From: Eshraghiella sp964414835
Lineage (GTDB): Bacteria > Bacillota > Clostridia > Lachnospirales > Lachnospiraceae
Direction of reading: 5' to 3'
Assembly (NCBI GenBank): GCA_964414835.1
Contig: CAYPWY010000005.1
Span: forward strand, 36,265 to 100,264
Length of the DNA: 64,000 bases
Shown: positions 43,580 through 51,940 of the stretch, one piece after another
How positions within the stretch are numbered: position 1 is the first letter of the stretch
Layout: each line of letters opens with the position of its first letter
Position numbers and translations under genes: made by a program
The notes under the pieces: model-generated
Database searches by the model: none
Told to the model about the DNA's origin: nothing
The model's input: the letters and a program-made list of their open reading frames with translations, nothing else

Positions 43580-44305
43580 TCATACATCGATAACTTTCCT
43601 CATTCTGAGAAGCACTTTTTTTTCAAGACGGGACACCTGAACCTGAGAAATACCCAGCTTTTGTGCCACCTGAGTCTGGGTTTTGTCTTCGTAATAACGC
43701 ATTCTGATAAGCTGTCTTTCGGTATCATTAAGACCTTCAATAAGCTGTTCAAGCATCATATGATTGACAAGCTTTTCATTTGCCGAAACCTCGGATGTTT
43801 CCGCAAGCTTATCCACTATATATACTTTGGCACCGTCATTTTGATATGCAGTCTGATATATGGATTCCACTTCCTTGCCTGCGGACGATGCCACTGCAAT
43901 ATCTTCAACCGATATTCCTGTCTCTTCCGAAATCTCCTCAACGGATGCTTCACGTCCGTTTTTGTTGGCAAACTGCTCCGCCGCCTTTTTTATTTTCCAG
44001 CTGTTTTCTTTAATTGAACGTGAAATTTTAATCATTCCGTCATCACGGATGAATCTTTTTATTTCACCGCTTATCATAGGAACCGCATAAGTGGAAAACA
44101 TAACAGGCTGTTCCAAATCAAATTTATCAATAGCCTTTATAAGTCCTATTGTACCAATCTGGGTTATATCCTCCATATCATAGCCCCTGCCCATGAATCT
44201 TTTGGCAATGCTGTATACAAGTCCCATATTTTCCATAACAAGCACATCTCTTGCTTCTCTGTTTCCCTGATGTGCCAGCTCTATAAGCTCTTTGGTATGA
44301 TTCAT
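43580..44305 (-). CDS. sigF: RNA polymerase sporulation sigma factor F
   Basis: The ATG at 44305 has GGAGG 7 bases upstream. The 241 residues carry sigma-70 region 2 (DITQIGTIGLIKAIDKFD, then FSTYAVPMISGEIKRFIRDDG), region 3 (ANKNGREASVEEISEETGISVED) and region 4 (TQTQVAQKLGISQVQVSRLEKKVL). SigF directs the first forespore programme. Position behind spoIIAA-spoIIAB distinguishes it from the closely related SigG. It is held inactive by SpoIIAB until SpoIIAA releases it. Confidence 0.95.
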   Translation of the reverse strand: MNHTKELIELAHQGNREARDVLVMENMGLVYSIAKRFMGRGYDMEDITQIGTIGLIKAIDKFDLEQPVMFSTYAVPMISGEIKRFIRDDGMIKISRSIKENSWKIKKAAEQFANKNGREASVEEISEETGISVEDIAVASSAGKEVESIYQTAYQNDGAKVYIVDKLAETSEVSANEKLVNHMMLEQLIEGLNDTERQLIRMRYYEDKTQTQVAQKLGISQVQVSRLEKKVLLRMRKVIDV

Positions 44306-44319
44306 AATCACACCTCCGC

Positions 44320-44745
44320 CTATTCCTCTGACTTACCAATCCTTTTTTTCATAGTGACAGTTGTTCCTCGATTTAACTCTGACTCTACAAGAAGCTCGTC
44401 CATAAAAACTTCCATAAACGTAAATCCCATTCCCGAACGTTCCTTATCCGACCCTGTTGTAAACATCGGCTCCATAGCTTTTTCTATGTCGGCAATTCCC
44501 CGTCCGCTGTCGGAAATGGTTATGGTAAGCTCCTGTCCCTCAATCAAAGCCGTAAGCTCAATAACTCCGCCCTGTTCGTTATATCCATGAATGACCGCAT
44601 TGGTTACCGCCTCTGATACTGCGGTTTTAATATCATTTATTTCATCAAGTGTAGGGTCCAGTCTGGTAGCAAATGCCGCCACACAAACTCTGGCAAAGCT
44701 TTCGTTTTTGGAGACCGCATCAAATTCTATTTTTATTCTGTCCAT
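44320..44745 (-). CDS. spoIIAB: Anti-sigma F factor and SpoIIAA kinase
   Basis: A 141-residue GHKL-type ATPase. It contains the N box EAVTNAVIHGYN, G1 SDSGRGIADIE and the lid/G2 region RSGMGFTFMEVFMDEL. It binds sigma-F and also phosphorylates SpoIIAA on a serine. It starts one base after the spoIIAA stop, and sigF starts 14 bases after its own stop, as in the conserved spoIIA operon. Confidence 0.96.
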   Translation of the reverse strand: MDRIKIEFDAVSKNESFARVCVAAFATRLDPTLDEINDIKTAVSEAVTNAVIHGYNEQGGVIELTALIEGQELTITISDSGRGIADIEKAMEPMFTTGSDKERSGMGFTFMEVFMDELLVESELNRGTTVTMKKRIGKSEE

Positions 44746-44746
44746 T

Positions 44747-45085
44747 TCAATCCTCCTCGTTGACCATTACGTCTATTTTATTGCTTCGTTTAGTTATTCC
44801 GTCCAGCCCGAAAAGGCCGAAAATCCTCTGCATCTGACAGTTCAGATTACACACGAATATTTCACCGCCCATAGGCTTTATCCTTTTGTATCTTCCCATA
44901 ATAAGCCCTATTCCTGAACTGTCCATAAAATTAACATTTTTGAAGTCAAAAGCAATATTTTTAATTCCTTTGCTTTCCACTGTCTCATCAATTTCATTTC
45001 GTATCTGTTCGGTTACATGATGGTCCAAATCGCCACACAGTCTGACTATGATAACGTTGCTTTTGGTTTTACATATCCTGCCCAT
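44747..45085 (-). CDS. spoIIAA: Anti-anti-sigma factor
   Basis: The ATG at 45085 has AAAGGAG 7 bases upstream. A longer open frame to 45250 adds 55 residues with no ribosome site or homology. The 112 residues form a STAS domain (NVIIVRLCGDLDHHVTEQ, then NFMDSSGIGLIMGRYK) with the phosphorylated serine at about S56. In its unphosphorylated form it displaces sigma-F from SpoIIAB. It is the first gene of the spoIIA operon. Confidence 0.95.
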   Translation of the reverse strand: MGRICKTKSNVIIVRLCGDLDHHVTEQIRNEIDETVESKGIKNIAFDFKNVNFMDSSGIGLIMGRYKRIKPMGGEIFVCNLNCQMQRIFGLFGLDGITKRSNKIDVMVNEED

Positions 45086-45192
45086 ATTAAAACTCCTTTC
45101 CAAATTTCTGATATAAAAAATGATGAAGCAGTTAATTTGAACCAAGAGAATATGCTGTGAAGGCTTCTTTTGGTTTGCAGGAAGCGCCAAAT

Positions 45193-45208
45193 GGAATGCA
45201 GACATTCC
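45193..45208. promoter_or_regulatory. Short palindrome in the spoIIA upstream region
   Basis: GGAATG-CAGA-CATTCC lies about 110 bases before the spoIIAA start, in the 214-base gap to the TPR gene. It may be a regulator site or chance; no clear sigma-H promoter or perfect Spo0A box was seen in the gap. Confidence 0.25.
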
Positions 45209-45299
45209 GGATGGTATTACGCTTTCCGCGCAGATTAATTGCTCCATCACCTATATGTGAGGTCTATTCTGTTTATGTATTTTAAGCAGATATTCTGCT

Positions 45300-46685
45300 T
45301 TACTCCTGAGTAAGTGAATTAATATATTCATCAAGCTGTGCGGCATAGGTCGTATCGCCAAACTGCGAATGAACTATATCAACATACTTCTGTGCATTTT
45401 CCAAATCGTTAAGTCCGTAATATGACATAGCCAGATAATATGGGGTCTCAACTGTGCTATTGTCAAGCTCATAAGCTTTTTCAAGGTATTTGGCAGAATC
45501 CACATAATTCTGCTGATTATATGCATTGACACCTGCCATATAGAATGTTCTGGCTCCTCCGTTACAGTTTTCCTCAAGGGTGGTATACAAGGACTTGGAA
45601 ACCTCTGTAGGAAGCTGTGTCACGTCAATATCCGCAAGCGCAAGTGCTGCGGTATCAACATCATTGTCAAGATATGCACTGACAGCATCTATAAGTCTGG
45701 AATAAATTGCAGCCTCGCTTGAATCACCCTTGTAGCTTTCCAACTCAAGGTTGGCAGCCTCAAGCTGGCTTTCAAGCTCTTCATTGCGGCTTTCAAGTCC
45801 GGTAATCTCAACAGAATACCCGGACAACTGCTCGCTGTATTTCTTGATAGTCTCGTTGTTCTCATGCTGTGAGCTTTGAAGCTTTGCAGGAACAATAAGA
45901 AACCATATAAGCGCAGCTCCTATTATCACTCCCAATAAAATATATACAACGGTAAATACACCGCTTGAAGGCTCTTTATAAGAATTGCGCGGCAAAATAA
46001 CATCATTGCCGGACAGCGGCTTTTTCCTGCTGCTTTTGTAATATTCCTCAGTGTCCTTACTGTCGGCCTGCGCCCCTTCATTATTGATTTCATCAATATA
46101 CTTGAGCGCCATAGTATTGTTGCGATCAATCTTAAGGACTTTATTGAGAAGTTTCAAAGCCCGTTCATCTTCGCTTTTTTTCATGTAAAGCAGTGCAAGA
46201 AGGAGATTAGCCCTTATGAATTTGGGGTATGTGGCAACAACCTTTTTAAGCTGAATCAGTGCCACATCATCGCCGCCCTCCGTTGCCTTAAAAAGAGCTA
46301 AATTGTATTTCTTGACCGCCTGGTTTATAAGCTCCAGCCTGTTAGGATTGGCTTTAACCTTGCGTATATATACCTCTGCAACATTGCGGTCCTGTTTTAA
46401 GTTAAGGCTTATTACCCACTCAGATAAAGCAAGCGCAATCTCTCCTATTTCATAATACACAAGCCCCAAAAGATTGCGGGCTTTAATATTCTTCCTGTTA
46501 AGGTCAAGACTTGTCTTAAGTGCAGTAACCGCACCTGTCAAATCCCTGACACGCGCCTTATCAAGTCCCTGATTATAATACGCATTAGATGCTTTAACCA
46601 CTATCTTATATACGGAAACATCGGCTCCGCATTTAAGGCAGTAATCCTCATCTGATAATACGCTGTTACATTTGTAGCATCTCAT
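45300..46685 (-). CDS. TPR protein with N-terminal zinc ribbon and one membrane segment
   Basis: The ATG at 46685 has GGAG 6 bases upstream; the TTG at 46697 does not. The 461 residues begin with CYKCN-x(8)-CLKCG, a zinc ribbon, followed by TPR repeats from about 30 to 200. A membrane segment (VVYILLGVIIGAALIWFLI) lies near 250, then a coiled coil (GYSVEITGLESRNEELESQL) and further TPRs at the C-terminus. The architecture suggests a membrane scaffold for protein interactions. No specific partner is known. It is read towards spoIIA, perhaps with its own promoter. Confidence 0.85.
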   Translation of the reverse strand: MRCYKCNSVLSDEDYCLKCGADVSVYKIVVKASNAYYNQGLDKARVRDLTGAVTALKTSLDLNRKNIKARNLLGLVYYEIGEIALALSEWVISLNLKQDRNVAEVYIRKVKANPNRLELINQAVKKYNLALFKATEGGDDVALIQLKKVVATYPKFIRANLLLALLYMKKSEDERALKLLNKVLKIDRNNTMALKYIDEINNEGAQADSKDTEEYYKSSRKKPLSGNDVILPRNSYKEPSSGVFTVVYILLGVIIGAALIWFLIVPAKLQSSQHENNETIKKYSEQLSGYSVEITGLESRNEELESQLEAANLELESYKGDSSEAAIYSRLIDAVSAYLDNDVDTAALALADIDVTQLPTEVSKSLYTTLEENCNGGARTFYMAGVNAYNQQNYVDSAKYLEKAYELDNSTVETPYYLAMSYYGLNDLENAQKYVDIVHSQFGDTTYAAQLDEYINSLTQE

Positions 46686-46698
46686 TGGCAACTCCAAT

Positions 46699-46839
46699 CT
46701 ATTTATCTGTAATTTCTCTTATTATCCTATCAATAACTGCCGTCACATCAGTGGTGTCATTATTATAAATGGCATCCTCCGCATCATCAACCTCAAGGCT
46801 TGGCTGAAATTTTTTAATCTCATCATCAAAATCTATCAT
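46699..46839 (-). CDS. 46-residue acidic small protein between folC and the TPR gene
   Basis: A small frame with ATG at 46839 and stop at 46699. GGAGG with a 6-base gap sits in the end of folC, and the gene overlaps folC by 14 bases, a normal arrangement for a coupled gene. The peptide begins MIDFDDEIKKF and is acidic, with a C-terminal helix ending VIDRIIREITDK. I do not recognise a family. The TPR gene starts 14 bases after its stop, so it is probably in the folC-TPR transcript. Confidence 0.7.
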   Translation of the reverse strand: MIDFDDEIKKFQPSLEVDDAEDAIYNNDTTDVTAVIDRIIREITDK

Positions 46840-48115
46840 ATTGAATCCTCCTTACATACCGGATAATTTCTCCCACAAAATACAGCGAGCCTGCCGCATA
46901 TACCTTGGTGCCGCTGCCGGCTTTACTGACTGCCTTCCTGCAGCCCTCTTCCACATCTGTGCAGACCGTAACATTCATGCCTCCGTCATTAAAGCAGTTA
47001 TACATAATATCTGTCCCAAGCCCTCTTGAGTCGTCAAGGGGTGCAACAATAGCTTCCCCGAACAATCCGCTTTGACATATCTGCTTGATCATACCCTCAT
47101 AGTGCTTGTCCTTAACGGCAGAAAAAAATATCACATTGGTATCATTATCTCCCGTTTCCTTGACTGTCAGGAGAAATGCCCTTATTCCGTCATCATTATG
47201 AGCACCGTCCACCACAAAATTATTCATTACCTGCTGCATCCGTCCAATCCAAAATGCATTCATCAGCCCTTGCCTGACCGATGCCGTATCGGTAATTCCG
47301 AGAATATGTGCAGCCATAAGAGCCAATGCCGCATTCTCCGTCTGATACAGTGCAGATGTCTTGATTGTAAAGCGCTCATTATAATAATACATATTATCAA
47401 GAGAAAAATCAATATTTTTATCATCGGACTCTATTATCCGCACGTCCTCATTACGTATCATATATGGCACTGCATTGCAGCGATGCACCGCATCACATAT
47501 AACCTTGGTGACATCATCCCGCTTATGCATCCATACTACAGGAGTTTCAGGCTTTATAATGCCTGCTTTCTCTGAGGCTATGGCGGCATACGTGTCTCCC
47601 AGATACTCTACATGGTCAAGTCCTATAGATGTGATGACACAAACTGCCGGATTATCTATTATATTGGTAGCATCCAGTCTGCCCCCAAGTCCTGTTTCCA
47701 ATATGATATAGTCGGGATTCTGCTCCGAAAAATATTTCATAGCCATTCCAAAAAGAAATTCAAAAAACGACGGGTGCGTCATACCTTCTTCCGACATCCG
47801 CCGCGCCGCATTTTTTGACATTCGGAAAATCCTTTCAAAATCACTGTCACTTATCTCCTGACCGTTGGCAATAATGCGCTCGTTGATATTTACAAGATGC
47901 GGCGAGGTAAAAAGTCCCACCTTAAAACCTGCACATCTCAATATACTGTCAAGATAAGCACATACTGAACCTTTGCCGTTGGTTCCTGCAATATGTATTA
48001 TCCCGGCATTGTCACATTCCGCCCCCAGCCGCTTAATAAATTCTCTGGTATTGTCAAGAGACGCTTTCTTAGTAAATTTGGGAATATCGTATATATATCT
48101 TATTTCTTGTTCCAT
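46826..48115 (-). CDS. folC: Folylpolyglutamate synthase / dihydrofolate synthase
   Basis: A 429-residue Mur-ligase-like protein. It has IHIAGTNGKGSVCAYLDSIL (P-loop), VGLFTSPHLVNINERI, FFEFLFGMAMKYF, TGLGGRLDATN, SIGLDHVEYLGDT and FVVDGAHNDDGI. It adds glutamate residues to folates using ATP, with or without the dihydrofolate synthase step. The start is the ATG at 48115. It is followed by the 46-residue gene. Confidence 0.95.
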   Translation of the reverse strand: MEQEIRYIYDIPKFTKKASLDNTREFIKRLGAECDNAGIIHIAGTNGKGSVCAYLDSILRCAGFKVGLFTSPHLVNINERIIANGQEISDSDFERIFRMSKNAARRMSEEGMTHPSFFEFLFGMAMKYFSEQNPDYIILETGLGGRLDATNIIDNPAVCVITSIGLDHVEYLGDTYAAIASEKAGIIKPETPVVWMHKRDDVTKVICDAVHRCNAVPYMIRNEDVRIIESDDKNIDFSLDNMYYYNERFTIKTSALYQTENAALALMAAHILGITDTASVRQGLMNAFWIGRMQQVMNNFVVDGAHNDDGIRAFLLTVKETGDNDTNVIFFSAVKDKHYEGMIKQICQSGLFGEAIVAPLDDSRGLGTDIMYNCFNDGGMNVTVCTDVEEGCRKAVSKAGSGTKVYAAGSLYFVGEIIRYVRRIQYDRF

Positions 48116-48196
48116 CCTGTCTCCCGTGTATAGATTTTAAATAAAATAATATGTCACATCAAGTCAAAAAAAACGCAAAAGAAGACATCTTTCGCC

Positions 48197-49180
48197 CTAT
48201 AATGCCTTCCTGATGTCTTCGATGAATTTTATATAGCCGTTTCTGACATTTTCAGGTCCCTCTATGACTGCATTGCCGCCGAAACCCGATAACCAGCCGA
48301 AAAACTGATTGCTTACCTGAACTCTGAATCTTGCCTTAAAATGTTCATCATCCTCTTTAATTATTGTAACATCACGCCCTAATCTGTCAATGACAACACC
48401 TACAAGATTATTGGTGAATCTGACAGAAACCGTATCCTCATGTCCCGTAAACATTCCGAAATGCTCTCTGGCGTATATCGCAGCATCAAATTCAGATGTA
48501 ATATTGTTGCGTGTGATTTTTTCATTAGTCACGGAAATAGATAACATCTTGTCAACTCTGAAATGTTTAATTTTGTTATCCTGATCGTCATATGCAACCA
48601 GATAATAATTTTCATCATCCCACATAAGCATAACCGGGCTTTCCAGATAAAACTTGCTGTTTTTTCTAGGAACAAGCTCTTTGTTCAGATTCCACTCGCC
48701 ATACTGGAATTTTATTTTAAAGCCATCAGCTATTGCCTCGTTAATGTAGTCTATATTATAAAGTATCGCCTCGTTGGATGTCTTAACTCTGTTTGTAACA
48801 TACACCTGTCTTTGAAGCTTGCGTCCCTGATATTTGCTTGTAAGCTTCTCTATTTTGGATATAAGTGCATTGGATTTTTTCTCTGTTATAAACTTGGAGG
48901 ACTGAACAGCATCCACCAAAAGCTTAAGCTCTGCCAGTTCAAAATCCCTTGATGCCATATAGTAGCCTGCCGGATGTTCCTTACGGTTAATTATGTCATA
49001 TCCTGCAAGACGAAGCCTCTCTATATCACTGTATATGCTTTTACGCTCTGCGCTGATACCATAATTCCCAAGATATTCTATTATATCCGCCATTGATGCC
49101 GGATGTGTTTCATCAGTATTTTCAAAAAAGAAACTTATAAGATATAATATTTTTAATTTCTGGTCAGATGATTTTGCCAT
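48197..49180 (-). CDS. WYL-domain transcriptional regulator
   Basis: A 327-residue protein. The N-terminal winged helix (KILYLISFFFENTDETHPAS, then EYLGNYGISAERKSIYSDIERL) precedes the WYL domain, seen at about 150-220 with NYYLVAYDDQDNKIKHFRVDKML, and a C-terminal WCX extension. WYL regulators respond to nucleic-acid or nucleotide-like ligands in a number of systems, and also control ordinary metabolism. No target is evident. AAGGAGCAGGC precedes the ATG. Confidence 0.9.
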   Translation of the reverse strand: MAKSSDQKLKILYLISFFFENTDETHPASMADIIEYLGNYGISAERKSIYSDIERLRLAGYDIINRKEHPAGYYMASRDFELAELKLLVDAVQSSKFITEKKSNALISKIEKLTSKYQGRKLQRQVYVTNRVKTSNEAILYNIDYINEAIADGFKIKFQYGEWNLNKELVPRKNSKFYLESPVMLMWDDENYYLVAYDDQDNKIKHFRVDKMLSISVTNEKITRNNITSEFDAAIYAREHFGMFTGHEDTVSVRFTNNLVGVVIDRLGRDVTIIKEDDEHFKARFRVQVSNQFFGWLSGFGGNAVIEGPENVRNGYIKFIEDIRKAL

Positions 49181-49194
49181 GCCTGCTCCTTATC

Positions 49195-49893
49195 CTATAA
49201 ACAACCGCGTCCGCAGCAGCAGCCGCTGCAAAGTAATTCAAAACAAAGCAGTTTCATACAGCAGGAGCCCATATTGGCTTCCGTTCCACCGTATGCACTG
49301 CCCATATTCTGATACCATGCGCCGCCGTTTTCAAGCTGGTTAAGAAGATTAATGTACTCCGCATTGCCCGGCTCCATATCAACAGCCCGTCTGGCATCCT
49401 CTTTGGCGTTGATAATATTGCCCATTCCAAAGTTGGCGTACGCATGAACATAGCACCATCTTGCATTATGCTCCGATATAGGCATACTGTCCAAAATATT
49501 CATCGCCTCTGCATAATGACCGCTGTTGATGTAGTTTACAGCCGCACTCATTCTTGGATTATCGGATGCCGTACTTCTTGTGCCGCCTCCGGCATACCCG
49601 CCAAAGCCGCCGAAATCCCCAAAACCGTACGCTCTTCCGTATGCACTTCCGGCATTTCCGGCACCTGCGCCGCCTCTGCTGCCGCCATAGGTTCCCTCAC
49701 CGTGCTCACGCTCATACATAATCTGATTGTATGCTTCCTGAATTTGCTTGAATTTTTCCTCTGCCTGTGCCTTATTTGGATTGTTTACATTGGCATCGGG
49801 GTGATAAATTCTGCTGAGCTTACGATATGCTTTTTTTATTTCATCTGCATTGGCGCCTCTTTGGATGCCAAGCACTGAATATGGGTCTGTCAT
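49195..49893 (-). CDS. DnaJ-domain protein with TPR-like middle and Cys-rich tail
   Basis: The ATG at 49893 has AAAGG 8 bases upstream; the GTG at 49902 is less likely. The 232 residues start with a J domain (DPYSVLGIQRGANADEIKKA, then RKLSRIYHPDANV with HPD). A Gly-rich linker (GGSRGGAGAGNAG to GGFGGYAGGG) leads to a TPR-like helical part, and the last 30 residues are cysteine-rich (SCCMKLLCFELLCSGCCCGRGC). It can stimulate DnaK; the tail resembles metal or membrane binding. It lies 5 bases after the DUF5685 gene's stop. Confidence 0.9.
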   Translation of the reverse strand: MTDPYSVLGIQRGANADEIKKAYRKLSRIYHPDANVNNPNKAQAEEKFKQIQEAYNQIMYEREHGEGTYGGSRGGAGAGNAGSAYGRAYGFGDFGGFGGYAGGGTRSTASDNPRMSAAVNYINSGHYAEAMNILDSMPISEHNARWCYVHAYANFGMGNIINAKEDARRAVDMEPGNAEYINLLNQLENGGAWYQNMGSAYGGTEANMGSCCMKLLCFELLCSGCCCGRGCL

Positions 49894-49898
49894 ACTAT

Positions 49899-50729
49899 TC
49901 ACCTTTTAGTTCTGCTGTCTGCGCATACAGCATTATATTTACACCAGATTCCTGAGTAGATTATATTTCTAAGTATATCAGCATTGTCAAGTACAGGCAA
50001 CGCTTCAAATGCTTTGGAGCTTTCCGCCGCAAGGGTAACAAGCATATCTTTAACTATGCCGTTAAAATTCTCCTGCCCGGCGTATTGCTTAAGTACATTA
50101 TAATTATTTTTCCTGATGTCATGCCTGATGTCATCAAAAGCATCCATTATATATATATACTTACCGAGAAAAAATCCCATCCTTCTCAGATTTCCTTGCC
50201 ATTCGTCCTGCTTATAATCAAAAATCTCCGCAAGCATCGCTCCCGTAGGCGAAGACGCTGCATCAGGCGATGTCTCGCCAATATCTTCACAGTACTTTTG
50301 CTGTGCAATGTATTCTTCTATGGCAATGGATTGTCTTGGATAGCGCATTTTAGCTTTATTAAATCCTGATTTAATAATTGAGGCAAAGGTGTTTGACTTT
50401 ATACTCCGCTCATCCTGCCAGTCATCCTTAAGCTTATAATAAGTAAGCATAATGTTCACAGCCGCTGCGTAATCGGTGTACTCATTATATAATGCCTCAT
50501 GCTTTTTAAAAGGATGCGGAACACATCTGCGGAGCTTTGATGCTGTTCCGTCCTCATACAGTGAGGATAAAAGTATTGCCAGAAAAGTCATATCATATGT
50601 AAGCGTCGCCTGACCGAAAATTCCGTAGTGACCGCCCAGACTGTGACACACCCCACAATAATATGACTGATATTTTCTGTAATCCTTAATCTTAAGTTCA
50701 TCTTTGTTGACTGTAATGTAACCAAACAT
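49899..50729 (-). CDS. DUF5685 family protein
   Basis: A 276-residue protein that begins MFGYITVNKDELKIKDYRKY and continues YYCGVCHSLGGHYG, the conserved Cys-containing signature of DUF5685. Further helical segments (YTDYAAAVNIMLTYYKLKDDW, FLGKYIYIMDAFDDIRHDI) suggest a compact helical fold like a terpene-synthase or dimethylallyltransferase-type bundle with aspartates, but function is unknown. It is followed by the J-domain gene. GGAGTTTGG precedes the ATG, and the 40-bp repeat array begins 11 bases upstream of the start. Confidence 0.88.
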   Translation of the reverse strand: MFGYITVNKDELKIKDYRKYQSYYCGVCHSLGGHYGIFGQATLTYDMTFLAILLSSLYEDGTASKLRRCVPHPFKKHEALYNEYTDYAAAVNIMLTYYKLKDDWQDERSIKSNTFASIIKSGFNKAKMRYPRQSIAIEEYIAQQKYCEDIGETSPDAASSPTGAMLAEIFDYKQDEWQGNLRRMGFFLGKYIYIMDAFDDIRHDIRKNNYNVLKQYAGQENFNGIVKDMLVTLAAESSKAFEALPVLDNADILRNIIYSGIWCKYNAVCADSRTKR

Positions 50730-50739
50730 CCAAACTCCA

Positions 50740-51213
50740 TTCCGCCGAAGGCTTCACCTGAGGGGGACTTTCACTAACTTTCCGCCGAAGGCTCTGCCTG
50801 AGGGGGACTTTNNNNNNNNNNNNNNNNNNNNNNNNNNNNNNNNNNNNNNNNNNNNNNNNNNNNNNNNNNNNNNNNNNNNNNNNNNNNNNNNNNNNNNNNN
50901 NNNNNNNNNNNTGAGGGGGACTTTCACTAACTTTCCGCCGAAGGCTCTGCCTGAGGGGGACTTTCATTAACTTTCCGCCGAAGGCTCTGCCTGAGGGGGA
51001 CTTTCACTAACTTTCCGCCGAAGGCTCTGCCTGAGGGGGACTTTCATTAACTTTCCGCCGAAGGCTCTGCCTGAGGGGGACTTTCACTAACTTTCCGCCG
51101 AAGGCTCTGCCTGAGGGGGACTTTCACTAACTTTCCGCCGAAGGCTCTGCCTGAGGGGGACTTTCACTAACTTTCCGCCGAAGGCTCTGCCTGAGGGGGA
51201 CTTTCATTAACTC
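50740..51213. repeat. 40-bp tandem repeat array, interrupted by an assembly gap
   Basis: TCCGCCGAAGGCTCTGCCTG marks each unit. It starts at 50741 (with a variant TTCACC centre) and 50781, and after the N gap at 50934, 50974, 51014, 51054, 51094, 51134 and 51174, exactly 40 bases apart. Units differ chiefly at one base (CACTAA or CATTAA). There are no spacers. Each unit can form a hairpin with AGGC-TCT-GCCT at its tip, tandem GA/GA next, then CC/GG. It fills the gap between the zinc-ribbon gene and DUF5685. Confidence 0.95.
50812..50911. other. Assembly gap of 100 Ns inside the repeat array
   Basis: Exactly 100 unknown bases. Unit phase before and after the gap does not fit a multiple of 40, so the true length is unknown and copy number cannot be counted. 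Confidence 0.99.
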
Positions 51214-51221
51214 TCTCATTA

Positions 51222-51686
51222 TCATGTCTTTTTAATGAATTCTATTCTGCAATTAGGACACTTAATACATATTCTGCCCTTGCCCTTAGGCACACGTATT
51301 TTCTGGGAGCAGTTAGGGCATTTATATATACGGTGTGTCTTGCGGTCCGCTGCCTGCTTCTGTTTGTTGGTCATAGGTCTGCTTTGACTGCTGTTATGAG
51401 TGTAGCTGCTGCCGTATCCGTTATAACCGCCTCTGTGGGCACCGCCGCTTTTACGATATCTTATTGAACAATACTTCTGATTCTCAGCGCTTCTGGCAGC
51501 GTAATTGCGTGAAAATATTCTGAAATATGAATATATCAGAACTAATACTGCCGGAATCCACACAAATTTTACAAATATAGATACCACCAGCAAAATCAGT
51601 GTCAATATGTTGAGAAATCTGCCAAACTCGTCCATTCCGTATCTGCCTGACATAAAATTTGAAAACTTATCCCTAAATCCTGACAT
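51222..51686 (-). CDS. Small membrane protein with C-terminal zinc ribbon
   Basis: A 154-residue protein. Two adjacent hydrophobic segments (about 25-60; FLNILTLILLVVSIFVKFVW and IPAVLVLIYSYFRIF) follow a short N-terminus. A Gly/Tyr/Ser-rich linker (GGAHRGGYNGYGSSYTH) precedes a zinc ribbon with CPNC and CIKCPNC cysteine pairs near the end. Such proteins are common in Lachnospiraceae; the function is unknown. A start at 51686 follows AAGGGAA. Confidence 0.82.
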   Translation of the reverse strand: MSGFRDKFSNFMSGRYGMDEFGRFLNILTLILLVVSIFVKFVWIPAVLVLIYSYFRIFSRNYAARSAENQKYCSIRYRKSGGAHRGGYNGYGSSYTHNSSQSRPMTNKQKQAADRKTHRIYKCPNCSQKIRVPKGKGRICIKCPNCRIEFIKKT

Positions 51687-51885
51687 ACTGTTAATTCCCT
51701 TCGTATAGCTGTTGCTTATTTTTTATCTTACACTGTTTTTTTATATTATTCCATTAAAATTTCCTAATAATTATATAAAATTTATATAAACTCAATCTGC
51801 AATTTGTTATACACAAATAATAAAATTATGTCAGTTGCTATTCAATAATTGATTTGTTAGACTTTGCTTGATTATACTAATGTAT

Positions 51886-51915
51886 TTCCGCCGGACCTTT
51901 TCGCTTTCGGCGGAA
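51886..51915 (+). promoter_or_regulatory. Hairpin in the leader of the GH43 gene
   Basis: TTCCGCCG (51886-51893) pairs perfectly with CGGCGGAA (51908-51915), 25 bases before the ATG. There is no T-run, so it may be a regulator site or mRNA stem. It shares TTCCGCCG with the repeat array 700 bases away. Confidence 0.5.
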
Positions 51916-51940
51916 TGACAGCATTTTTCAGGAGGCTTTT

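Noticed and set aside
45086..45250. 55-residue N-terminal extension of SpoIIAA
   Set aside because: No ribosome site at 45250 and no match to the family; the ATG at 45085 has AAAGGAG.
50698..50967. Open frame running through the repeat array and the N gap
   Set aside because: It crosses unknown bases and only translates the repeat; the unit is not a multiple of three.
50740..51213. CRISPR array
   Set aside because: The 40-bp units are directly adjacent with no unique spacers, and no cas gene lies in the window.
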